Assembly (NCBI GenBank): GCA_029255685.2
Contig: CM055315.2
Span: 45,303,705-45,367,704, forward strand
DNA: 64,000 bases
DNA from: Silene conica
Taxonomy: Eukaryota > Streptophyta > Magnoliopsida > Caryophyllales > Caryophyllaceae
Direction of reading: 5' to 3'
The notes beneath the pieces were generated by a model. The model worked only from the letters and a program-made list of their open reading frames with translations, was not told the origin of the DNA and made no database searches. The position numbers were made by a program, and so were the translations under genes. Of this stretch, positions 45,058 through 56,413 are shown one piece after another (within the stretch, counting starts at the first letter, position 1; every line of letters starts with the position of its first letter).

Positions 45058-45971
45058 GTGGTGGTGTACACCGATCACACCGCTCTAAGGCAATTGATGC
45101 TAAAGAAAGATGCTAAGCCTAGGCTCTTGAGATGGGTCCTTTTGCTTCAAGAGTTTGATCTTGAGATTAGAGACAAGGCGGGATCCGAGAATGTTGTTGC
45201 GGATCACTTGTCTAGATTGACCGTTGAATACAATGACTTACAAGGCAAGGAGGGGCCAATTGATGAGTGGTTGCGCGAAGATAGCTTGATGGCTATAGGC
45301 AATAAGTTGCCTTGGTTTGCGAATCTAGCCAACTACCTTGTGAATGGCTTTATCCCCGAAGAATTGGATGCTAGGTTTAGAAGAAAGTTGAAGGTGGATG
45401 CTAAGAGGTACTTTGGGATGACCCATACTCGTTCAAAAAGTGTGGGGATTGGCTTTTGAGGAGATGCGTGTCCAAAGAGGAGGGACTTGATATAGTAGAT
45501 AGGCTTCATAATTCCGCCTATGGAGGACACTTAGCGGCTTCTAGAACCATAGTCAAGGTGCTCCAAGGTGGGTTCTAGCTTTTGGCCATCTATGTTCAAA
45601 GACGTTCATGATGTGGTTAGATCTTGTGATGCATGTCAAAGGTTGGGCAACATTGGCAAGAGGAATGAAATGCCCCTCAAGACTATTTTGGAGATTGAAC
45701 TATTCGATTGTTGGGGAATTGACTTTATGGGACCCTTCCCAAATTCTTGTGGGAATGAGTACATCTTGGTGGCGGTTGATTACGTCTCCAAGTGGATAGA
45801 AGCGGTTGCCTCCCCCACCAATGACTCCAAAGTAGTTGTGAAGCTCTTCAAAACCACAATCTTTCCCCGTTTTGGAGTACCACGAATTGTGATTAGTGAT
45901 GGAGGTTCCCACTTCCAGAAACAAACATTCAAGACCCTCCTAGCCTCTTATGGAGTGACCCACAAGGTAGT
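45058..45971 (+). pseudogene. pol: Element E Pol: RNase H end and integrase, truncated
   Basis: Continuation of E after element D. It opens with RNase H VVVYTDHTALRQLM and ends that domain at NVVADHLSRL (about 45190-45220). The integrase finger region reads HNSAYGGHLAASRTI with CDACQRLG (about 45630), and the core has [10 protein letters not shown] (about 45711) and the second acidic residue in VISDGGSHF (about 45890). Frameshifts are visible near 45412 (after KRYF) and near 45570, where the protein continues in another frame. It is cut at about 45971, before the third catalytic residue, by copia C2. E is thus dead by two insertions, a truncation and frameshifts. Confidence 0.88.
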
Positions 45972-47055
45972 TGGTGGAGCTTGTGTCCTCCACATGTAGT
46001 GTGATAACGTCATTGCACATACCCTTGTACGGACAAGTGGGAGATTGTTGGGGCTGGTGTCCTTAACAGTAGTACAATGACTTACTAAATCTCTTAAAGG
46101 ATCACAAGGGCATACTTCAGTATTATTATCAGTTGATCCACGTTTATCAATAATGGTTGGCTTGCTAGATAAGTTTGACGTTATTGTCATACGGATGGCG
46201 GTGATCAACTGGTCCCTATAAGTCACACCTATAGGACACGTTTGAGAGATGTGAAGGTATGAAAATACAGTCACATTTATGCCGGATACGACTAAACAGT
46301 TAGTCAGAGGTATTGACTATTAAATTAGTCAATAAGATGTTGAGATTATTATTTAATACGGATTAAATAATTTTAGCTAATACGGATTACATGATTAATT
46401 CGTAAATTAAATATAAACGGTTATATTTAATTAAATAATGAATTCGCGTATTAATATAAACAGTTATATTAATTGAGCTAATTATACAATATCGTAATTT
46501 TCTTATCAGACCATTAATATTGTGACAAATGCATTAATATCTGATAACATGTATACGATTTATAGTAAATACCCGCGAATTATATTTATTAGCAAAACGG
46601 GTCGAATCACGTATTAGAATAAGGTAAGAGTGGGAAGCCCACTCTCACCCTAACCCTAATTCGGTCGACCGAAGTGATACAAAAGGAGAGGACTTCTCCT
46701 TTTGTCAGGTTACTGATTCTACTGACTTAAAAATCACATCTCAAGAAAACTAGGGTTTTGAGAACTGTCTTTTCTCAAAACCTAGATCTCACATCTAAAA
46801 ACCTCACAAAACTCTCCCCATATTGCAAGGCAATTGGAGAGCCTTTCTAGCACACGCGGCATCGTCACAAACAAAGTCTTTGGTGCAAGTTATAGGAGGT
46901 AATTTACTTTAATTCCCGTTCTTAGGCCAATCGCGCAAGGACCTAAGGTTGTACTCTTTTTCATGTTGTTTTTCTTATCTTATGACTATAATCACATTTG
47001 TAAGTTTCGTTATAATCCTGCAATTTAAGGGCGAATACATGTTATGTTCCCCACA
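45972..47055 (+). repeat. C2 5' LTR
   Basis: About 1084 bases, from TGGTGGAGCTTGTG (variant start) to TTCCCCACA. It is diverged from C1 mainly in the promoter block. The hairpin ACAAAAGGAG (46679-46688) with CTCCTTTTGT (46696-46705) has ten perfect pairs and a 7-base loop. Its fourth pair is A-T where C1 has T-A. Confidence 0.88.
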
Positions 47056-48791
47056 AGTAGTATCAGAGCCAAGGCCACGAAATTTTTTACATTTGTGTTT
47101 TTTATAAGGTTTTAAAATCAAAATCGGGACTTTAGCCATGTCACTCGATCGAGTCCCTGCTTCACTCGATCGAGTGACATCGTACCAAGCTTCGGCCGTG
47201 TGTTTTTGTGAGTAATCGATCTTGTTTTCGATTCTAATTTACATATTGTTGATTAATCGATATTTTTAGCAATATGTGAATCTTTTGTTGTTGTTTATTG
47301 TTGATTTACACGTTTTAAATCAAGGATAAATACTTGTTTTGGTTTTAAAAGTGCAGCGATTGATGCTTTTAACCAGTCACTCAATCGAGCCCTGCTGCAC
47401 TCGATCGAGTGACACTGTTTCTCGATCGAGTGCCTCTGTTGCTCGATCGAGTGTTTTTGCTTCTGGCTGTTTTTCGAAAATAACTTTGTTTTATTTTCCC
47501 TTGGCCAAAAGTAATATACTATATACGGAAATAGTATATTAACTTTTGTGAAACGGTTCACTCTCATATGATACATATTATTTTAAAACGGTTTAAGATA
47601 ATGGATTATAATTATCATTAAGATTAATATGATTAAAACGGTATAATCACATAATTTTAATCTCGTAAGGTGGTTTGGTAAAAATTTATTAAACATAATA
47701 ACGGTATTATATCATGAATGAATTTTTTTTAGTTGATGCATTTTATTTATCGTCTTGTTGAATGCTTATGAATGCTTTCTATAACGTATTTAATTTTGCA
47801 AACGGTTGTAACTTAGTGTGGCTTTAGAAGATTGTGTTACCGTAATGATAGAACACGGTCTTGTTTGTAATTTTGAGATCTTGTATCTCCGTTTTGGTTT
47901 TTGCCATGTAATTACTTTTGTATTTAAATTAGAATGTAAATAGGCTTACTTTTGTAATTTAAATTAGTAATTTTGTGAAGATCAAAGACGGAGACCGGAT
48001 GCTCACTCCCGCTGCAAAGACCAAGATGGAACATCAAGATAAGCTTCTAGGGTCCAACGGTGGATTCCAAGTTGTTTTTATGTTTATTTTGGTAGGATTG
48101 GCCACACTAGGACTTTTATTTACGTTTATTGCATTTATTTTATGCTTTCATCGATAATAGTTTGCATCATATTCCGCCTAAAACCAAACCACCTATAACA
48201 TGCCTGAAAAATGACTCATGTAGAGGTTACGCGTTAGTTTTCTGTGACATGCAGATGTCACGTGTCACATGCAAAGCCATCACTTTATTTCATTCATTCA
48301 CGTATATGGTAGATATTAGTTCACTTAAAATGGATAAATATAAGTTGATGGGGTCTTCCTCGTATAACCAAAAATTGAGACTAGTCTTTATAAATCAGAC
48401 TCCCATGAATCCCTTCTTCGTCGGGAGGCATACTATGACCCCTTCTACATCGGGTAAGTGGGAACAGATGATTTATTTTATCTCAACATTATGGTTACTA
48501 GATACTATCTAGCGACTATGATGGACTAAAAGATGAGATTTACGGAAATCTATCGACCAAGAGTTCCAACGGTGGAATTAGCCAAGCTGTGGGCTTATCA
48601 ATTTACGGAAATTGAGTCTTGGGATCGTTTATATAATTCTTGAGGGAGATCAATTATATAAATGCATGAGTCTACGAGTTTAAATTCAATTTAAAATAGA
48701 CTTAAATCACAACGATGAGTTGCTTATATGGTTTTGTTTTTATCTTCTTTTCAGTGTAGAACACGATCAATTTAATACTGCTATATAACAA
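47056..48791 (+). other. C2 primer site and leader with CTCGATCGAG palindromes
   Basis: The primer site is mutated to tagtatcagagc (47058-47069). Where C1 has GGTCGACC palindromes, C2 has CTCGATCGAG types: a pair at 47142-47176 whose 13-base arms are mutually complementary, and four more at 47376-47453. No gene. From about 47480 the leader parallels C1. Confidence 0.82.
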
Positions 48792-49679
48792 ATGGCTGGT
48801 GAAGACCCAATGCCAAGTGCCAAGCTAGCACGTGAATCCTGGCTTAAAGCCTTCATGGACTCCATGAATCAGTCTACCAGACTAAGGAATGATGGGTCAA
48901 ACTTCTCTGACTGGGAGGCAGCGTTACGGAATGCTGCCATTGCTGACGGAAAGCTCAAGTACTTGACTGAGCCTATTCCGGCACACCCAGGAACTAGAGC
49001 TAGAGCTAACGAAGTTCGCGCTCATAGCGACTTCGTCATGGAAGCGGGTGCGATAAAGAACGTACTAATTTATGCAATGGAATCCAATTTGCCAAAACGC
49101 TTCATCTCCCATGGTGCAAACAAGATTTTCACCACGCTCACTAACGAATTCTCGAAAGCTCCGAGAATCGTTTCTTATGAGCATACCTGTCGCTTCTTTG
49201 AAGCGAAACTCCAGAAGGGCCAAGCTGTTAGCCCACATATTCTCAACATGATTGAGAATATCGAGAAACTGGAGGCCCTAAACTGCAAGATTAGTGAGAA
49301 CATAATCGTTGATCGAATGCTTCATTCGCTTCATGATGGGTTCGCTCTCTTTAGGGCCAACTATTACATGAACGACATGAAGAAGACTCCTCATGAGCTC
49401 CACTCCCTTCTCGTACAGACCGAGAAGGATCTGAAATTAAGTGGGAGCGTGAAGCAGGATGTTCTAATGATCTCCAATAACGGTAAAGGTAAGGGGAAAG
49501 CTAACGCTCAAGGCGACCTAGCGGTAGGTAAGCCTAAGTTCAAGAAACCAGGATTTGCTAAGAGCGGGCCCGGTGAGTCGAGCAACTCACAGGGCAAGAC
49601 AAAGAGTACTAGCATGGAATGCCACCATTGCCACAAGACTTGGCATTGGAGGCGCACGTGCCCCGTGTATCGTGAGTGA
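48792..49679 (+). CDS. gag: C2 Gag with zinc knuckle
   Basis: It starts MAGEDPMPSAK like C1, and the frame runs on through the nucleocapsid knuckle CHHCHKTWHWRRTC, where the family Gly is replaced by Trp. The capsid helices are as in C1 (SNFSDWEAALRNAA, LHSLHDGFALFRANY). The codon that is TAG in C1 is open here. A one-base insertion shortly after the knuckle (near 49672) gives TGA 49677-49679 and shifts the frame relative to protease, so the Gag-Pol polyprotein cannot be made as one piece. It forms the particle and binds RNA. Confidence 0.85.
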   Translation: MAGEDPMPSAKLARESWLKAFMDSMNQSTRLRNDGSNFSDWEAALRNAAIADGKLKYLTEPIPAHPGTRARANEVRAHSDFVMEAGAIKNVLIYAMESNLPKRFISHGANKIFTTLTNEFSKAPRIVSYEHTCRFFEAKLQKGQAVSPHILNMIENIEKLEALNCKISENIIVDRMLHSLHDGFALFRANYYMNDMKKTPHELHSLLVQTEKDLKLSGSVKQDVLMISNNGKGKGKANAQGDLAVGKPKFKKPGFAKSGPGESSNSQGKTKSTSMECHHCHKTWHWRRTCPVYRE

Positions 49680-52118
49680 CATTAAGGCAGGCCGCGTTAC
49701 TCCTGTTGGTATGTCTTCTTCATCTTCTTTTATTCACATGATTGAGATTAACCATGCAAGTTATGTAACTTGGGTACTAGATACTGGTTGTGGTTCTCAT
49801 CTATGTAATCATGTGCAGGGCCTCCGAAACCAAGAGCCCCTCATCAAGGGTGAGGTTGACCTGCGTGTCGGGAATGGAGCACGTGTTGCTGCAGTCTCGA
49901 GGGGAACATACGTGATCCAGCTTCCAAGTGGATTCGAGTTATCTTTATATAACTGTTATTATGTTCCTAGTTTGTCCAAAAACATTATTTCAGTTTCTGC
50001 ACTTGACAAACTTGGTTTTTCATTTGTAATAGAGAATAATAGCTGCATTTTCTCGTTACACAATATGATTTATGGCAAGGCAGTTTCCATGAATGGAATT
50101 TATCTTTTAGATCAAACCACCGAAATATTACATGTGAATAACAAGAGATTAAAGGTAGGTGACAAAGATCAAACCTACCTATGGCACTGCCGTATGGGAC
50201 ATATAAATGAGAAACGCGTAAAACAGCTCATACAGAATGGAGCTATCTCGGCCTTTGATTTCGAATCATATGGCACGTGTGAATCATGTCTCATCGGTAA
50301 GATGACTCGTATTTCCTTCAAAAGTGTTGAAATGCGCACTGCCGGCCTATTAGGACTCATACATACGGATGTATGTGGCCCTATGTCGATCAACGCACGA
50401 GAAGGCTATAGGTATTTCATCACTTTCACGGATGATTTGAGTAGATATGGCCATGTCTACTTAATGAAACATAAAAGTGAATCCTTTGACAAGTTCAAAG
50501 AATACCAGAATAGGGTACAGAACCAACTGGGCAGAAAGATTAAAGCATTACGATCTGATCGTGGTGGCGAGTATCTTTCACACGAGTTTGATCAACACCT
50601 TAAAGACTGTGGCATCGTTCTACAATTGACTCCACCTGGAACACCACAATTAAATGGTGTGTCCGAACGGAGAAATCGAACTGTACTTGATATGGTTCGA
50701 TCCATGATGAGTCACACCGTTGTGCCTGATTCATTGTGGGGCTATGCTCTTTTGTCGGCCGCTCTAATACTTAACCGAAGTCCGTCTAAAGTTGTTGACA
50801 AGACTCCATATGAGTTATGGAAAGGAACGGTCCCTAACTTGTCGTTTATTCGGGTTTGGGGCTGCGAGGCTTATGTCAAGTGGAGACACGAGGATAAGCT
50901 CGGCCCGCGATCGGTCAAGACATACTTTATAGGCTATCCAAAAGGAACTTTTGGTCATTACTTCTACTCGCCAACCGAACAACGTGTTTTTGTTGCAGCT
51001 AGTGCGACGTTCTTAGAGAAAGAATTTCTCGAGAACAAGCCGAGTAATAGAACCTTCGATCTATAGGAGATTCAAGAACCAACTACCGAGCAACCATTGG
51101 AGGAAACAGTTCCTTCAACCTCGGCTGCGGTAGATATTCCTGAGGAACCTAGGAGGTTGGGAAGAGTCTATAATCCTCCGGACAGATACATTGGTATGGT
51201 CGAGGAACATGACATAGATGACATATTACTCCTAGAGGGTAATGAACCCACAACCTATGAAGGTGCCATGACCAGTTCTGACTCAAAGCTATGGCTAGAA
51301 GCCATGCAATCCGAGATGGACTCCATGTGTGAGAACAACGTGTGGGATCTTGTGGACCTACCTGCAAAGGTACGCCCCCTTCAATGCAAATGGCTTTACA
51401 AAATAAAGCATGTCGTGGAAGGAGAACAAGATGTCCACAAGGCAAGACTAGTTGCTAAAGGTTTCACCCACGTGCCAGGCTTGCACTACGATGAGATCTT
51501 TGCACCCGTAGTCATGCTACGTTCCATTCGGATTATCTTAGCGATCGCCGCATTTCATGACTATGAAATCTGTCAAATGGACGTTAAAACCGCCTTCTTA
51601 AACGGTTATTTGGAGGAAGAGTTGTACATAGTACAACCCGAGGGTTTTATTGATCCAGAACATCCTAAGAAGGTTTGCAAGCTTAAGCGTTCCATCTATG
51701 GACTTAAGCAAGCATCGCGGAGTTGGAATCATCGCTTCGACCAAGTGATAAAAGAGAATGGATTCGTTCGATCAGTCGAGGAACCATGTCTCTATATCAA
51801 GTCGAGTGGGAGCAAGATTGTATTCCTAGTACTGTATGTCGACGACATACTCTTGATTGGGAATGACATACCTCTCTTATCTTCGGTTAAAGCATGGTTG
51901 AAAAACCATTTCCAGATGAAAGATCTGGGAGAGGCACAAAGAATTTTGGGCATTCGTATCTACAGGGATAGATCACGACGGATGTTGTCTCTCAGTCAGG
52001 AGTCTTACATAGATAAGATTCTAGAGAGATTCAGCATGACGAACTCCAAGAAAGGGTTCCTTCCAATGGCTACTGGGCTTCACTTGAGCAAGACTCAAGA
52101 AGCTAAGACATTGGAAGA
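49680..52118 (+). pseudogene. pol: C2 Pol: protease, integrase, reverse transcriptase; RNase H missing
   Basis: It follows the frameshift. Protease WVLDTGCGSHLC (about 49770); integrase finger WHCRMGH to CESCLIGK, core HTDVCGP, LRSDRGGEYLS and GVSERRNRT. A TAG at 51063-51065 (C1 has TCG) splits the linker before the reverse transcriptase. That domain has KWLYKIKH, QMDVKTAFLNGYLEEELY, LKQASRSWN and LYVDDILLIG (about 51831). The sequence ends at the CACTA junction at 52118, about where C1 reads EAKSLKEKE, so RNase H and the 3' end are absent. The frame before the TAG extends upstream of the zinc knuckle only by chance. Confidence 0.9.
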
Positions 52119-52719
52119 CACTAGTACAAAAATCACCTATTGTGTCAAGAGATTTACGTCGGTTCTAGCAAAACTGACGCAAAAAGTACTTAATTTTGGC
52201 GGGAGGCGAATTTTGCCCTGTAGTCAAGTTATTTGCGTCAGTTCTAATATAGAACCGACGTATAAAATACGATACGTCGGTTATTTATAAAACTGACATT
52301 TTTGATCGAAAACATCAGTTTTTAAAACAACTGATGTATTTTTATTTACGCTTTTGCGTCAGTTCTAATATACAGCTGATGTTTTTGTTATAAACTAAAT
52401 ATAAAAAACACACAGTCAAGTTCATCAACTTATAAGAAAACACAGTTAAGAGTAAAACCTAATAACCCCTCCCTCCACAATCGCCTTCGTTCACATCCCC
52501 TCAATTCCGGTAGTCCACCAATCGCCTTCATTCTCATCATCGTTTTACTATGCAACTTTCGTGCCATCACCATCTACAAGTAAGTACTTAATCTCTTTCC
52601 TCTTTAATCTACGTACGCTTAATAAGCCTATTTTTGAAATTAGGGTTAGTCGACTTTTGAATTAAGGGTTTTTGTTCAAGCTTCGTTACCTTCGTTTTTG
52701 CGTTGTAAATCACAATTAG
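52119..52719 (+). mobile_element. CACTA (En/Spm-type) DNA transposon, left end
   Basis: It begins CACTAGTACAAAAATCACC, a typical CACTA terminal sequence, after candidate 3-bp target aga. The subterminal region (52119-52390) has repeated short motifs in both orientations (acgtcggtt, actgacgc, gcgtcagttctaatata, cagctgatg), as expected for transposase binding sites. From about 52440 it resembles a 5' untranslated exon with a donor caag-GTAAGT-like junction near 52577 (tacaagtaagta). No transposase is seen; minus-strand G starts at 52720. The matching right end is not in the window. Confidence 0.82.
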
Positions 52720-53954
52720 TGTAACACCCCCATTTATTTAAGAGCCTTTAGCAAGACATTCTCAAATAAATAGGACTGTTACCATCCCGGAATATCCGAG
52801 GTAGTGAATAACAAGGTAAACAAACCAAAGGTAATTTATATAAATACTGATTAAATTTGAACTTGGTATTACAACAATTACGAGTTCCAAACTTGATAAA
52901 ATGAAAGTACAACTGACGATATCTAAATGTGATCTAACTCTAAGTAGGTCCATGCCATGTCTCTCTCCATGCCCAAGCTCCTGGTCCATCTGTCACTGAC
53001 CTGTAAAATCTACTCCCCATTCCGGATCATCGTAGGTGTACACGAATACACAGGGTCAACCGCGAGGTTGAGTAGAAAGATAAATAAGACAACAATATAA
53101 TATACTCCGCACCGATCCAACGCCAAATAAACTCCGCACCGATCCAACACCAAATAAACTCCGCACCGATCCAACATCAAATAAACTCCGCACCGATCCA
53201 ACACCAAATAAACTCCGCACCGATCACAAGACCCAATATACTCCACACCATATCACAGACCCTTTATCTCCGCACCAAACACAGACCCTTTATCTCCACA
53301 CCAATCACAGGCCCTTTATATTCACATCGTATTATATCACATAATAATATAGATAACACTATATACGATCACATGGTATTATATAACAAACATGCTTAAA
53401 ACAAATAAGAACAGTTTACACATCGTCATATACCAGTATCTCCCCTACCTCAATTGCGGATTGACAACCGAACAGCTGCTAGAAATGTTCCACTTTGAAC
53501 AGTTGAACTCAGTTCCTATAATTAGTATTGAATATCAATTTCTACTCAGACAATTAAACAATTATTCGATCATGTTCATAATTGATTTGCTTATCACACA
53601 TTGTAAATATACATATCAACACACTCATATACCCGCCAATCAATATTAACTAATTATACCTATCAATCATCCTTAGCCAATTATGAACTTACTAATTATA
53701 GACTTACTATATATAGACTTACCACATATAGCATAAAGCCAAATAATCGATTATTACTAAATCAATAACAATAACCATATAAATAATTAGTATTCATCAC
53801 AATATTCCTTAATAATATAATAACCATAAATTTCTAAAAAGGTATAAGTAATAACAATAATAACATAAATAACACATTACCATATAATTACAACTCATAA
53901 CAACAATAATAATACAACTAATAATAATAATATAACTAATAACAATAATATTAC

Positions 53955-53996
<42 letters not shown>

Positions 53997-55108
53997 GTCA
54001 TAAAAAAAATAAAGATAACACAATGGCAATTCAGACCCACGAACAGCAACAAACACGCAAAACCCGAACACGAACAGCAGCAACTCCCTTCGCCGCGACC
54101 AACTACCCTCGACAGCCACCTCCGACACCAAACACAACCCCTAGCCTCCCCACTAGCACCACCAGGCTCGCCCCTGAGCCACGGTGGTTCCAGGAAGGGA
54201 GCCAGTGGCCGTGAACAACCCACAACCACCACCTGATACCGTCACCAAAACCCAGCCACCATGCCTGCTCTGTTTTCACATCACAGTACACCCAAACGAA
54301 ACCTGCCATAAGTCTGACACAAACCACCCATAACCACCCCAATACCCACCAATCTATCACTGTCACTACACTCTACATATAGACTCTGCTAACTAAATAA
54401 AATAACCGCATAAGAGCATTCGAATCAAGCCGCAAACTCATACATACAGAAGTACTCTGTTCAGGACGATATCACTGTTTTTGACTCCGGCGAGAACTGA
54501 CCGTTAATGGTGGTCCTAGGTGGCCATCGACAGTTTCACTATGGTCCAAAACATATCTACTAACATCATAGAATGTTACTTAACAAAGATTTACGACTAC
54601 CATGGTGAAACGTGACTGAAAAACGTGAACCAACGAGATTGCAAAAACTGCAAAACCAGAGGTTGTGGTGAACTTACCCTCTTCATGGTGTAATCGACGG
54701 CCTGAGAACCCATAACCCACCGTGACTGATCCTCCTTCGTACTCTCCAAAGTGGCGGCAGGGGTGTGAGGGTGATAGAATGTTCATTAGGTTAGAATTAG
54801 GTTAGGAATAGGTGTTACAAATGAGGCTGCGTGTGTTTGTGTAATTGACGAAGTGTGGGCTGACTAATACGAACACGCATTTCAAGGCCCAAAAACGGTG
54901 TGTCAAAGGTCCCTAGTTCGATCCCCTTCAAGAACACTATTCTAATTATCAAGCTTGTGGGTTGAACCCCTCTTCGAAACCCACCAAGGTCCAAAATACT
55001 TAACATAAAACGAGCGTACACTTAGCATTATAAACGATGAATTGCATCTAATTATATCGTTTTCCCATAATATTATAATATTTAATAACAATAACACGGG
55101 TTGTTACA
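52720..55108 (-). repeat. Element G 3' LTR
   Basis: Read on the minus strand it runs TGTAACAACCCG to GGGGGTGTTACA, 2389 bases. It has the conserved hairpin module (about 53055-53075), five tandem copies of a 26-base unit (aactccgcaccgatccaaca on the plus strand, about 53105-53225), a (TAA)n tract at 53953-53998 and a splice-donor-like GTAAGTTCACC at 54667-54677. Minus-strand frames in the GC-rich part (53895-54366) are repeats, not genes. A plus-strand frame at 54023-54214 is likewise not supported. Confidence 0.88.
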
Positions 55109-56413
55109 GTCTTCCCTCCTTAAAATGAACTTCGTCCCGAAGTTCACCATCCTGTAAACAAGAAACTGTTCGCAAAGCACGTAACGAACACCAAAAGTGA
55201 TACCACGCAACGTCGTAACCAATAAAGGTACTTTAAAACGCGAAATATTACATTCCACCCTCGTTAAGAAAACTTTGTCCCCAAATTTTATCTTATCACC
55301 AATTTAAAAGATACGTCCCAAAACACAATAAAAGCATAAGTGCAGTAAACGAGATTATCAAGTTTATACAAACAATCGTGACATACCACCTAGCCATGTA
55401 AACAACTAGACATATCATAAATCAAAAGCTTTTACAATCCTATCCTCCTTAAAACATGGTTACGTCCCCGTAACCTCAGTATAAAGTTTCTAGCCCCTTA
55501 CACTGTCTTACTCATTACTCTATCTCATGAGACCGCAAAGCAATATATCCATCTCAATATCTATTTCAACTCATAACAGAACTCAACAACCAAGGTCATA
55601 CTGGACTGGAGACACACTGTGGCACAACGGCCTAATAACTCATAACTCAAACCCGCAACCAAATCTCATCCCAATCTCGATATCAATATTGTCAAATATT
55701 CCATTTAAGAAACTGCTATACCAAACCGACCTTATTAACTCCATCTCTTCAGTACTTACCTTCAAAGTTCATTGACATACTTGTATATACACTCATCATT
55801 CCACTATTCATAAAACACGAATGTGTACGCCATAAAACAAGAACTTGTACATAACTCAGACTAATCAATTACTAAAAGTTTTTCCCATCTCACAACCAAA
55901 AGAATTAGCACATCAATAGAAAATTTTAACTATCAGAATAAAAGGACAACTACTAATATTCAACTCAAATCAGTACTCAAAAGAGGCTCATCAACTATCA
56001 TATAACATATAACCTCGAACGATATTAAAGTATTAGGGTCGGTATGATCATGTTACGCAGTAAAACAGATTCGGAATAGGTAACACTTACACACCCATGA
56101 AATTTCAACGCAAGCTAGTATTTACAACTACATAAATAATCAAGAAAACTCATAGTTCACAATTGACAATTTAAACGGTTTCATGCTCATAACCATATTT
56201 TGAAGCAAAACCATATTTAGGAAAAGACATAGCGTAAAATTAAATAACGTAATTAAACATGGAACATGGACATGCCTCACAAGATATACATAATTTTTTT
56301 TTTTAGACTTCACAAGATCGTTTAACATTCCCAGATATCAATTAGTCAGTATATTTCACTTAGGTACATTCCCGTCCACTCATATTACATCATTTGTCAT
56401 GGAGCTACTATTA
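55109..56413 (-). other. Element G interior, 3' part (non-coding)
   Basis: It starts with the polypurine tract (complement of gtcttccctcctt, 55109-55121). The paired acttcgtcccgaagt and aaactttgtcc motifs of the family follow. The rest is AT-rich with no gene. Confidence 0.75.

Larger units (their letters stand above)
45972..52118 (+). mobile_element. Copia element C2, 3'-truncated by a CACTA element
   Basis: A close relative of C1 throughout the LTR, leader, gag and pol. It has only its 5' LTR; the sequence stops in the reverse transcriptase/RNase H linker at the CACTA end (52119). The right flank of the CACTA and the C2 3' LTR are not in the window, so target duplication cannot be tested. 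Confidence 0.9.
52720..56413 (-). mobile_element. Element G: A/F-type LTR retrotransposon on the minus strand, truncated
   Basis: It has its 3' LTR (52720-55108) and 1.3 kb of interior with no coding sequence. Sequence relationship to A is clear: the gacgaagttc and gacaaagtt motifs, the gaggttacggggacgtaacc block and the segment near 56380-56413 parallel A 24790-26340. It ends abruptly at about 56413 at the junction with LTR I. It probably belongs to the same non-autonomous group as A and F, but the missing 5' half leaves that open. Confidence 0.8.

Noticed and set aside
44620-45459. A 279-residue frame that looks like a Gag to RNase H fusion
   Set aside because: It is an accidental join of D Gag, 52 bases of LTR and E RNase H; the ctaga duplication at 45053 marks the boundary.
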